Shown: piece by piece, positions 25,682 to 32,582 of the stretch
Layout: each line of letters begins with the position of its first letter
Numbering within the stretch: the first letter of the stretch is position 1
NCBI GenBank assembly: GCA_005110385.1
Contig: DUDT01000008.1
Coordinates: 1-52,429, forward strand
From: Candidatus Melainabacteria bacterium
GTDB lineage: Bacteria > Cyanobacteriota > Vampirovibrionia > LMEP-6097
Direction of reading: 5' to 3'
DNA length: 52,429 nt
Program-made: the position numbers and the translations under genes
The notes under the pieces: generated by a model
What the model was told of the DNA's origin: nothing
What the model saw: the letters and a program-made list of their open reading frames with translations, nothing else
Database searches by the model: none

Positions 25682-26107
25682 CTATTTCAATTGTGCTTGT
25701 TGTTCGTGCTCTGCACCTGCGTATAATTTTAATTTAGTGATTAATCTATCACTCAATCTATTATGTGGAAGCATACCTTTAACAGCTCTTCTAAGAACCT
25801 CTAAAGGTCTTCTCTTTAAAAGGTTTTCCAATGTTTCTTCTTTAAAACCACCTGGAGTACCACTGTGTCTTTGATAAAGTTTCTGTTTAGGTTTTTTACC
25901 TGTAATTTTAATCTCTGCACAATTTACTACGACTACAAAATCGCCACAGTCTTGGTTTGGTGTGAATTCTGCTTTATTCTTGCCTCTGAGTATGGCAGCT
26001 ATTTCAGTAGCTAGCCTACCAAGAGTTTTATCCTTAGCGTCAATTAACACCCATTTCCTCTGAACGGTGTCCTTAGTAAAAAATTTAGTAGTCCCTTGAT
26101 TAGACAT
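25682..26107 (-). CDS. rplM: Ribosomal protein L13
   Basis: L13 (uL13), 141 residues from ATG 26107 (MSNQGTTKFF), close to the 142 of E. coli. Blocks visible are KWVLIDAKDKTLGRLATEIAAILRGK, FTPNQDCGDFVVVVNC, ITGKKPKQKLYQRHSGTPGG and AVKGMLPHNRLSDRLITKLKLYAG. A TTG seven codons... upstream (26125) could also serve as a start, but the added residues LESIC are not typical. It is the first gene of the rplM-rpsI pair. Confidence 0.95.
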   Translation of the reverse strand: MSNQGTTKFFTKDTVQRKWVLIDAKDKTLGRLATEIAAILRGKNKAEFTPNQDCGDFVVVVNCAEIKITGKKPKQKLYQRHSGTPGGFKEETLENLLKRRPLEVLRRAVKGMLPHNRLSDRLITKLKLYAGAEHEQQAQLK

Positions 26108-26189
26108 GCAAATTGATTCTAGCAAATAAGATATTATTTTTTTTGAAAAAAATACGTTTTAATTGTAATTTTAGATTTGAGCATTTAGA

Positions 26190-26235
26190 GGCACTTTTGC
26201 GAAAACGCAGAAATTGGAGTTCGGCAACGGTGCAC
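26190..26235 (+). repeat. Dispersed palindromic repeat, copy 8 (intergenic)
   Basis: A consensus core (GAAAACGCAGAAATTGGAG) flanked by partly complementary arms GGCACTTTTGC and GGCAACGGTGC. It lies between divergent rplM and speD, about 50 bases before the speD start and just upstream of its likely -10 box, so it could influence either promoter. Confidence 0.88.
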
Positions 26236-26259
26236 TACACGAATTAACTGAAAATAAGC

Positions 26260-26265
26260 TATAAT
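26260..26265 (+). promoter_or_regulatory. Probable -10 box for speD
   Basis: A perfect TATAAT lies 20 bases before the speD ATG. A good -35 box is not evident 17 bases upstream, where the 3' end of repeat copy 8 falls. The match to consensus in an AT-rich genome is suggestive only. Confidence 0.4.
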
Positions 26266-26285
26266 GTTAGACCTTTGCTTTTATT

Positions 26286-26693
26286 ATGAGGGGATCACAC
26301 GCTATTTTCGATTTCTATCAAGCTGAGCAAGCTAAACTTGAACACACTGATAGGTTAAAAGCTTCTCTGGAAAAAGTTTTCAGTGAAGCTACTTTTGTTA
26401 TAGAAAAAGATATGTACCATCAGTTTGAACCACATGGCGTTACGGCTTCCTTGATTAGCAAGAATTGCCAGCTTAGTATTCATACTTGGCCTGAACATCA
26501 TTCATTTACTGTCGATTTTTATTCATCTTTAGATAAATTAGAAATGCTTAAATTCTGTGAAATTATTAAAACGGAGTTTTCGGCTCAGGAGTACGATATG
26601 AGAATTATCCGTTCAGAATCAGAGCTAGGCTTAGCTACTACTCATAAAAAAGACATGGAACTGTATACGGATGAAAATGGGACAGTGTCATAA
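26286..26693 (+). CDS. speD: SpeD-family protein with altered active-site residues
   Basis: A 135-residue protein of the prokaryotic S-adenosylmethionine decarboxylase fold. Matching blocks are MYHQFEPHGVTASLIS (like FHKFAPQGVSGVVIIS) and SIHTWPEHHSFTVDFY. In characterised SpeD (Thermotoga numbering) Ser63 self-cleaves to form the pyruvoyl group, His68 helps processing and Cys83 is the catalytic proton donor. Aligning on IHTWPE, His68 is kept (residue 66), but position 63 is Cys61 and position 83 is Ser81; the Glu before the cleavage site is Asn. Processing or substrate may therefore differ. SpeD homologues with other decarboxylase activities are known, so decarboxylation of SAM should not be assumed. 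No speE is nearby. Confidence 0.8.
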   Translation: MRGSHAIFDFYQAEQAKLEHTDRLKASLEKVFSEATFVIEKDMYHQFEPHGVTASLISKNCQLSIHTWPEHHSFTVDFYSSLDKLEMLKFCEIIKTEFSAQEYDMRIIRSESELGLATTHKKDMELYTDENGTVS

Positions 26694-26704
26694 AGTAATT
26701 AGGT

Positions 26705-26768
26705 ATTTTAAAGATCACAAAAAAGAGACGGAATTTTAGTTCCGTCTCTTTTTTGTGATCTTTAAAAT
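26705..26768. terminator. Long perfect hairpin, probable bidirectional terminator
   Basis: A perfect 29-bp inverted repeat (26705-26733 and 26740-26768) with a 6-base loop, TTTTAG. The inner part, AAAAAAGAGACGGAA / TTCCGTCTCTTTTTT, is a standard bidirectional Rho-independent terminator between the convergent speD and the minus-strand gene ending at 26812. The outer 14 bp (ATTTTAAAGATCAC / GTGATCTTTAAAAT) are beyond what termination needs. Confidence 0.92.
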
Positions 26769-26811
26769 TTCGCATATACTATAAAGATGCTGAATCAAGT
26801 TCTCTATAAAT

Positions 26812-27231
26812 TTAGAAAACTTTAGCTATAGCTCTAAATGGATAAGTTATTACTCTCCAAACTTTAGAGAAAAATCCACGCTTCTTAACTGGCTTAGCAG
26901 CTTTATCTTCTACCCCAGCCGCGGCTTTCTCTGCTTGGAATTTTTCATTTAGAAGATTTATTTCTTGGTCTCTAATGTCTTGGGCTTTTTTAAGTATCTC
27001 AGCTTCTTTTATTTGAGCTTCAGCTTCTTTCGAAAGCTTTTCTTGGGCAGTTTTTTGGGCCAAAGAATCTTGTATCGATTTTTCCTCTGGACTTACATCT
27101 TCTGAGTCAAAATACTGATCTGGAGTAACATTTACTTGCTTAAGTTTATTATAAACTCCTGAATGTACAGCAAGACTTCCAGCTTGTGAAGCTAAGACTA
27201 GAACTAAGATCGGTAAACTAAGTTTTTTCAT
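26812..27231 (-). CDS. Exported coiled-coil protein of unknown function, 139 aa
   Basis: A signal peptide (MKKLSLPILVLVLASQAGSLA, basic then hydrophobic, cleaved near residue 21) is followed by a charged Ala/Glu/Lys/Gln-rich helix from about 50-112, likely a coiled coil. The C-terminus is basic with an amphipathic segment, FFSKVWRVITYPFRAIAKVF, that could bind a membrane. I do not recognise the family. It stands alone, convergent with speD. Confidence 0.65.
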   Translation of the reverse strand: MKKLSLPILVLVLASQAGSLAVHSGVYNKLKQVNVTPDQYFDSEDVSPEEKSIQDSLAQKTAQEKLSKEAEAQIKEAEILKKAQDIRDQEINLLNEKFQAEKAAAGVEDKAAKPVKKRGFFSKVWRVITYPFRAIAKVF

Positions 27232-27267
27232 ATTTCCTAAAAAAATTATATCAGAAGAATTAAATCC

Positions 27268-27295
27268 TTTACAGCGGGGCGTTTTTTTATATAAT
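27268..27295 (+). promoter_or_regulatory. Sigma-70-type promoter for accC
   Basis: TTTACA (27268-27273), a 16-base spacer and TATAAT (27290-27295), ending 17 bases before the accC start codon. Both boxes are close to consensus, and the short distance to the ATG leaves a leader of roughly 10 bases. Confidence 0.6.
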
Positions 27296-27312
27296 CTACT
27301 AAAGATTATTTT

Positions 27313-28662
27313 ATGGTCATAGAGAAAGTTTTAATAGCGAACCGTGGTGAAATAGCCTTGAGAGTAATTCGTGCTTGTAAAGAATTAGGAATCAAGACTG
27401 TAGCCGTTTATTCAGAGGCTGATGAGGACAGTATGCATGTCACTATGGCTGATGAGGCTTTTTGCATAGGACCAGCTCCATCTTCTAAGAGCTACCTGAA
27501 TGTCCCCTCAATAATTAGTGCTGCTTTGGTTTCTGGTGCTGATGCAATACATCCGGGCTATGGATTTCTTTCTGAGAACGCGAGTTTCGTAAAAGTCTGT
27601 GAAGAACACGGTATTAAATTTATAGGACCTAGTGCTGATGCGATTAAAAAAATGGGTGATAAAGCTACTGCTCGTAAAACAGTTATGACAGCTAATGTTC
27701 CAGTAGTTCCAGGTTCTGATGGCTTGGTGAATGATGTCGAGCATGCCATTAAATTAGTCGAGGAAAAAATTTCTTACCCTGTAATGATAAAAGCTACTGC
27801 TGGTGGTGGTGGACGAGGTATGCGTGTCGCTTATAATCAAGAGGAACTAAAGAAGAATTTCTTAGCTGCTCAGGCTGAGGCTCAGAATGCTTTTGGTAAT
27901 TCTGGTCTCTACTTAGAGAAATTTATTACAAGAATGAAACATATAGAGGTGCAGATACTTGCAGATTCTTTTGGTAACTGTGTTCATCTCGGTGAGCGAG
28001 ACTGTTCGGTTCAGAGACGTCACCAGAAGCTTATAGAAGAATCGCCATCACCAGTTATAGATGAAGAAACTAGAGAGAAGATGGGAATGGCGGCTGTTAG
28101 GGCCGCTAAATCTGTTAATTACGAAGGTGCTGGAACACTTGAATTTATTTATGTTCCAGAGATAAATGATTTTTATTTTATTGAGATGAATACACGTATT
28201 CAAGTTGAGCATCCAGTTACTGAGATGGTTACTGGGATAGATTTGGTTCAGTGGCAGTTGCGTATAGCTAATGGCGAGGCTCTTGATTTCACTCAAGATG
28301 AAATTAAGCTCAGGGGACATTCTATCGAATGTAGGATTAACGCAGAAGATTCAGAGAAAGGCTTTATGCCTTGTCCTGGTCATATAACTGGTTTTATGCC
28401 ACCTGGTGGTCTAGGCGTAAGAGTTGATACTCACTGCTACACTGATTATTTTATGCCTCCTAACTATGATTCATTGATGGGTAAGCTGATAGTCTGGGCA
28501 AGGACTAGGGACCAAGCTATAAGGAGGATGAGTAGATGCTTAGAGGAATTTACTATTACTGGAATTCAGTCTACGATTCCTTTCCATCAAAAAGTTATGG
28601 CGAATGAAGTTTTTCAAAATGGTGTCGTTTGTACAGATTTTATTGAGAAAAATTTGAGCTAG
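27313..28662 (+). CDS. accC: Acetyl-CoA carboxylase, biotin carboxylase subunit
   Basis: A 449-residue AccC of standard length, carboxylating biotin on AccB with ATP and bicarbonate at the start of fatty-acid synthesis. Motifs are IANRGEIALRVIRACKELG at the N-terminus, HPGYGFLSENA, the Gly-rich ATP-grasp loop KATAGGGGRGM (about residues 159-169), HLGERDCSVQRRHQK, ATP/Mg ligands in FIEMNTRIQVEHPVTE (about 286-301), and GHSIECRINAED. accB is not adjacent, unlike in many bacteria. No Shine-Dalgarno site is evident. Confidence 0.96.
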   Translation: MVIEKVLIANRGEIALRVIRACKELGIKTVAVYSEADEDSMHVTMADEAFCIGPAPSSKSYLNVPSIISAALVSGADAIHPGYGFLSENASFVKVCEEHGIKFIGPSADAIKKMGDKATARKTVMTANVPVVPGSDGLVNDVEHAIKLVEEKISYPVMIKATAGGGGRGMRVAYNQEELKKNFLAAQAEAQNAFGNSGLYLEKFITRMKHIEVQILADSFGNCVHLGERDCSVQRRHQKLIEESPSPVIDEETREKMGMAAVRAAKSVNYEGAGTLEFIYVPEINDFYFIEMNTRIQVEHPVTEMVTGIDLVQWQLRIANGEALDFTQDEIKLRGHSIECRINAEDSEKGFMPCPGHITGFMPPGGLGVRVDTHCYTDYFMPPNYDSLMGKLIVWARTRDQAIRRMSRCLEEFTITGIQSTIPFHQKVMANEVFQNGVVCTDFIEKNLS

Positions 28663-28675
28663 CTTTAATACATCG

Positions 28676-29464
28676 CTAACTTAAAAGCTTTTCGGCATTT
28701 TTATTTCCCAGTTTTGCACTTAAAGTTAGATGTTTTTTTGCTTTCTCGAAATCCTTTATCTGTTTATAGGCAATACCGAGTCTGTAGTGAATATCTGCTT
28801 CAAAGCTTTTGTCTTGAATTTGAATAGAAAGTTGCCTAGCTTTTTCTAAATACTTCAGTGTTCGAGTAAAGTCTTTATTATCTTCCTCTAAATAAGCTTC
28901 TACTTCTACTAGTCTCTGTATTAAATGTTTTTTGAGTTTCTTTACTGCTGTCTCGTTATGTTTAAGATATTTCATTCCAAGTTCTAGGACTGAGCTTTCG
29001 TCAACTATAGATTTTTTTTGCACACTTATACTTATGAAAAAATCTTCAGTGAGATTTAATTCTTGAGCTTTTTTAAGTAGTTCATAGATCATGTGATCTT
29101 CACCATGCAGGTTAAGCCTATTTATGATTTTTTGAAAGTAAACCATATCGTGAAGATTGATCTTGTCGAGATTATGTAAAAGATTTTGAGCCTTATTGAA
29201 TTTATCAGCTTGAACATATGCGTAAAAAAGTAGGAAATTTAATTGGGGATTTTTCTTCTTGATTTGAAGTTTAACGTTTTCTAGTAGAGCGGTAGCTTGA
29301 GAAGTTTTGTAAGCTTTCAGTAGTTTTTTGGCTGTATATAAGCATCTACGCTCATAAGTATTAGTGTATAGAAGAAAAACACTAATTAATAGCACTCCGA
29401 AGAAAACACCTATGATTAAGAGGTAGCCGGAGCTTGAATTTTTAGGTTTATTTTCTTTATTCAT
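28676..29464 (-). CDS. Membrane-anchored TPR protein
   Basis: A 262-residue protein with one N-terminal membrane helix (about residues 13-34, SGYLLIIGVFFGVLLISVFLLY) and a helical remainder outside or inside the membrane. Repeated helix pairs with TPR features are visible, best near the end: ADIHYRLGIAYKQIKDFEKAKKHLTLSAKLG. Earlier repeats are weaker (FLLFYAYVQADKFNKAQNLL). TPR domains mediate protein contacts; the partner is unknown. It is convergent with accC, with its stop about 14 bases beyond the accC stop, and divergent from thrB. Confidence 0.75.
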   Translation of the reverse strand: MNKENKPKNSSSGYLLIIGVFFGVLLISVFLLYTNTYERRCLYTAKKLLKAYKTSQATALLENVKLQIKKKNPQLNFLLFYAYVQADKFNKAQNLLHNLDKINLHDMVYFQKIINRLNLHGEDHMIYELLKKAQELNLTEDFFISISVQKKSIVDESSVLELGMKYLKHNETAVKKLKKHLIQRLVEVEAYLEEDNKDFTRTLKYLEKARQLSIQIQDKSFEADIHYRLGIAYKQIKDFEKAKKHLTLSAKLGNKNAEKLLS

Positions 29465-29564
29465 TTCTTAGGCTCATTTAAAAATAAAATTTTACGATTC
29501 TTCTTTAAGGATACTCTGAAAAATACAAAATTTACTATTTAAACCCTGTTAAAATGAGCTAAAT

Positions 29565-30500
29565 ATGGATTTTATTGTTAAAGTTCCAGCAAGTACTTCT
29601 AATTTGGGTCCTGGATTTGATTCTATTGGTCTTGCATTGAATATATTTAACAAGTATTATTTCAGTACTGACTTTGAGGCTGTTTCCTCTGTTGATGATT
29701 TCGTGTATACATCATCCACTGGCTTATTAGATGATTTACCTGCTAATAAAGATAACCTAGTTTACCGTTCTTTTGATCATGTATTTAAAAAGGCTGGTGA
29801 AAAGACACCTAAAATTAAAATTCATTTTGAAGCGGGAATCCCCTTAACAGGTGGTTTTGGTTCTAGTAGTACAGCCATATTAGCTGGAATAATGGCTGCT
29901 AATAAAATATTAGGCTATCCATATGATCAAAATCAAATTCTTCGTATCGGCACCCAACTGGATGGTCATCCTGATAATATTACGCCAGCCTTGCTTGGAG
30001 GGTTTATTGTTTGTGTCTATGCTGATTCTGAGCATAGTTATATAAAGCTTTCTTGGAATAAAGATCTTTTTTTTGTGGCTATTACTCCAGATTTTAAAGT
30101 ACCCACTGCTAAAGCTAGAGCAGTTCTGCCAGCTCAGATTAATTACCAAGATGCAGTATTTAATATAGGTTATAGCAGTCTTTTGGTTGCAGCTGTAGCT
30201 TCTAAAAATACTGAAGTGTTGAAAAAGGCCTTTAAAGACCGAATGCATCAAAGTTATAGAGCAAGTTTAGTCCCAGGTATGAGTTATGTTTTAGATATTG
30301 GTCTTGAGTCTGGAGCTGTTGGTACTATGCTCTCTGGAGCTGGTTCTGCCTTGATCGCCGTGGTTGATTCGATGGAAGTAGCTAAGACTGTGGCTTTAGC
30401 TATGCAATCTGCTTGGTTGCAGAGTGGTATTAAAGCTGAGTATCGTTTTCTTGAAGCTATAGATGAAGGAGCGGTTATAGAGGATTTAGTTAAAGTCTGA
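29565..30500 (+). CDS. thrB: Homoserine kinase
   Basis: A 311-residue GHMP-family kinase that phosphorylates homoserine in threonine synthesis. Motifs are KVPASTSNLGPGFDSIGLALN (N-terminal), the ATP-binding loop PLTGGFGSSSTAILAG (about residues 91-106, PxxxGLGSSxA-type), GHPDNITPALLGGF and the C-terminal GAVGTMLSGAGSALIAV. The SxxLGPGFD start and GHPDN motif favour ThrB over other GHMP kinases. ung follows after 24 bases on the same strand; the pairing is not functional as far as known. Confidence 0.95.
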   Translation: MDFIVKVPASTSNLGPGFDSIGLALNIFNKYYFSTDFEAVSSVDDFVYTSSTGLLDDLPANKDNLVYRSFDHVFKKAGEKTPKIKIHFEAGIPLTGGFGSSSTAILAGIMAANKILGYPYDQNQILRIGTQLDGHPDNITPALLGGFIVCVYADSEHSYIKLSWNKDLFFVAITPDFKVPTAKARAVLPAQINYQDAVFNIGYSSLLVAAVASKNTEVLKKAFKDRMHQSYRASLVPGMSYVLDIGLESGAVGTMLSGAGSALIAVVDSMEVAKTVALAMQSAWLQSGIKAEYRFLEAIDEGAVIEDLVKV

Positions 30501-30524
30501 TTTTTAAAAGAGTGTAGATAGCTT

Positions 30525-31223
30525 ATGAATATATCAGTGGAATCTGAAAATCTTATGAAATTGGAATCCTCTTGGTTGCAGCATTTGAAGCAAGAGTTTT
30601 CGGAAGATTACATGCGAAATTTACTTAGTTTTTTAGTAGAAGAAAAATCCTTGTATAAAATTTACCCTCCTTTATCTGAAATCTTTAATGCTTTTAGTTT
30701 GACACCATTTGATAAAACGAAGGTCGTGATTATCGGGCAAGATCCTTATCATGGTGCTGCTCAGGCACATGGCTTATGTTTTTCTGTTTGTGATGGTGTG
30801 AAATTCCCTCCATCACTATTAAATATATTTAAAGAATTAGAAAGAAGCATCGAAGGATTTAAAATTCCGAGAAGTGGAAATCTGTCTCTTTGGGCAAAGC
30901 AGGGGGTTTTTCTTTTAAATACTTGCCTTACGGTAAGGGAAAATCAGCCTAACTCTCATGCTGCTAAGGGTTGGGAGATTTTTACTGATAAGGTTATAGA
31001 GAACTTAAATGCTCGAAAAAATCATCTCGTCTTTATGTTGTGGGGTTCACATGCTAAAAATAAGGGTAAATTTATAGATAGCGATAAGCATTTAATTTTA
31101 GAAGCAGTTCATCCATCTCCACTTTCAGCTTACAGGGGCTTTATTGGCTGTGATCATTTCTTGAAAGCTAATTGCTATCTTGATCAGCATGGATTAGAAA
31201 CTATAGACTGGTGTCTAATTTAA
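30525..31223 (+). CDS. ung: Uracil-DNA glycosylase
   Basis: A 232-residue family 1 UDG of the usual length, which removes uracil from DNA. Active-site motifs are VVIIGQDPYHGAAQAHGLCFSV (catalytic Asp in GQDPYH, about residue 71), FLLNTCLTVRENQPNSH, VFMLWGSHAK and AVHPSPLSAYRGFIG (catalytic His in HPSPLS). All are intact. The start could also be the ATG ten codons in; the first is kept because the preceding residues resemble the usual N-terminal helix. It is followed closely by a membrane protein gene (4 bases). Confidence 0.95.
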   Translation: MNISVESENLMKLESSWLQHLKQEFSEDYMRNLLSFLVEEKSLYKIYPPLSEIFNAFSLTPFDKTKVVIIGQDPYHGAAQAHGLCFSVCDGVKFPPSLLNIFKELERSIEGFKIPRSGNLSLWAKQGVFLLNTCLTVRENQPNSHAAKGWEIFTDKVIENLNARKNHLVFMLWGSHAKNKGKFIDSDKHLILEAVHPSPLSAYRGFIGCDHFLKANCYLDQHGLETIDWCLI

Positions 31224-31227
31224 CTTT

Positions 31228-31923
31228 ATGATAGACCTGCAACTTATTTTTATACTTTGTGTAGTAGTTCTAGTCTTGGTTTTAGCTAGGTATCTCCAGA
31301 TGTTTTTTGAGGAATTAACTAAAGAAAAAAAAATTAAGATTTTAAAACAGAAGTCTAAAAAAGATAAAAAAATTTCTATGAATAATGAACAAGGTACAGA
31401 GACTGTAACCGATATGTCTTTTAAAGCTTCTGAAAATTCATCTTTCAATGAGTCCTCTAGCTTAGATGAAAATCTTGGTTCTACTTTGAGTTTTGCACTT
31501 TTACATATTTTGAAAAACATAGTAATCCTAGAAGCCCAACATAAAAAGCTTGTGGATACTGGGATTTTTGATAAAAAATTACATAGCTCTAATTTAATTA
31601 GTCGCGTAAAAATAGATTATGAGCTTATTAATAATGATTTGCGTGACATTATAAATCAGGAAGCTGGGGCAAGTTTAGCTAAAGATTTTCAGATAATGAT
31701 AGAGCATGTTAAATATATAGATTTTACTTTTCAAGAATCTGGTCTTGTCAGAGACTATGTTATAGACAAATCAGATTTGATGGATATGAGGTTTGTTGAA
31801 CTGAGATCACTTGCTAATTTACTATTTTTAAAAAGCCTGAAGTTAAACTCTCAGATTATAAATCATGAAGAGATAAAGGTATTTATGAAAAAATATCCAG
31901 CTTATTTTAAAATCAAGGTTTGA
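31228..31923 (+). CDS. Single-pass membrane protein of unknown function, 231 aa
   Basis: Residues about 4-22 form one hydrophobic helix (LIFILCVVVLVLVLARYLQ). Residues 27-80 are charged and probably disordered (Lys, then Ser/Glu-rich), and the remainder (about 90-231) is helical. I do not recognise a family. It is tightly linked to ung (4 bases). Its TGA stop overlaps the 5' end of the RNase P RNA, so rnpB may be read through from this operon. Confidence 0.6.
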   Translation: MIDLQLIFILCVVVLVLVLARYLQMFFEELTKEKKIKILKQKSKKDKKISMNNEQGTETVTDMSFKASENSSFNESSSLDENLGSTLSFALLHILKNIVILEAQHKKLVDTGIFDKKLHSSNLISRVKIDYELINNDLRDIINQEAGASLAKDFQIMIEHVKYIDFTFQESGLVRDYVIDKSDLMDMRFVELRSLANLLFLKSLKLNSQIINHEEIKVFMKKYPAYFKIKV

Positions 31924-32265
31924 GTAACCCAAACGATCGCTAGTTTTAACTAGAGGAAAGTCCGGACACCGTAGGATCTAGGCAGCTGGTTAACAGCCAG
32001 TGCGTGTGAGCGTGAGGATAGTGCCACAGAAATATACCGCCATTCTTGTTATGGTAAGGGTGCAAAGGTGTGGTAAGAGCACACCAGCTAGGTTCGTGAG
32101 GATTTAGGCTCGGTAAACCCCGCTGAAGGTGCAAGGTAAAAGCTGTTAGGAGAAGATTCATGGATTCTAAGCCTTCTCTAGCTTGATCCCGCTTGAGCTT
32201 ATAAGTAATTATAAGTCTAGATAGATGATCGTTTTAAATACAAAACCCGGCTTATGGGTTACTCT
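31922..32265 (+). ncRNA. rnpB: RNase P RNA, bacterial type A
   Basis: The catalytic RNA that matures tRNA 5' ends, about 344 nt. The conserved 5' segment GAGGAAAGTCCGGACACC is at about 31953-31970. Also present are ACAGAAATATACCGCC (about 32027), GGTAAGGGTGCAAAGGTG (about 32053), GGTAAACCCCGC (about 32112) and the 3' TAGATAGATGATCG. ACAAAACCCGGCTTAT near 32240 corresponds to the conserved 3' ACAGAACCCGGCTTAT. The terminal helix P1 is GAGTAACCC (31922-31930) with GGGTTACTC (32256-32264), and P2 is AAACGATC with GATCGTTT. The RNA begins inside the TGA stop of the preceding gene. A T-rich stretch follows at 32264-32298. Confidence 0.95.
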
Positions 32266-32299
32266 TTTATTTTTAATTTATTTATTGACCCTTTTTTAA

Positions 32300-32569
32300 T
32301 TAAGTAAAAGTAGAACAATTGAACAGGACATTTTCTCTAATTCTAAAGGAAGCTTATCTGATCTTGGTGGTATAGATGCTGATACTAGTCAGGTTGTTTA
32401 CGCAGCGAAAGCTGATGAGTTGGAAAATCTTGTTCTTTTTTGAAATTTCAATACTGATGCTGAGGCTGCTGAAGATGCTAAACTCGTTAAACAATAAATC
32501 GCTGTTAGCGGTGAAAAAAATACTGAGAAAAACACAGAAGTACCTGCCGAAATAAATGAAGTTGCATAA
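32300..32569 (+). pseudogene. Decayed coding sequence with in-frame stops
   Basis: Reading from 32300 gives SKSRTIEQDIFSNSKGSLSD, then LGGIDADTSQVVYAAKADEL and ENLVLF, then TGA (32441-32443). It continues in frame as NFNTDAEAAEDAKLVKQ, then TAA, and AVSGEKNTEKNTEVPAEINEVA to TAA at 32567-32569. The Ala/Glu/Asp/Lys-rich, hydrophilic composition looks like a real protein tail interrupted by two stops. No plausible start exists: upstream is the rnpB terminator region. I do not recognise the family. It could be a C-terminal remnant of a small secreted or membrane protein. Confidence 0.5.
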
Positions 32570-32582
32570 GTCTCAGGGATTT

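Noticed and set aside
32225-32299. An ATG-started frame with a hydrophobic stretch at the rnpB 3' end, continuing into the decayed gene
   Set aside because: The bases 32225-32264 are the conserved 3' end of RNase P RNA (CCCGGCTTAT and P1), and the hydrophobic codons come from a T-rich terminator-like stretch. Only the part after 32300 is protein-like.
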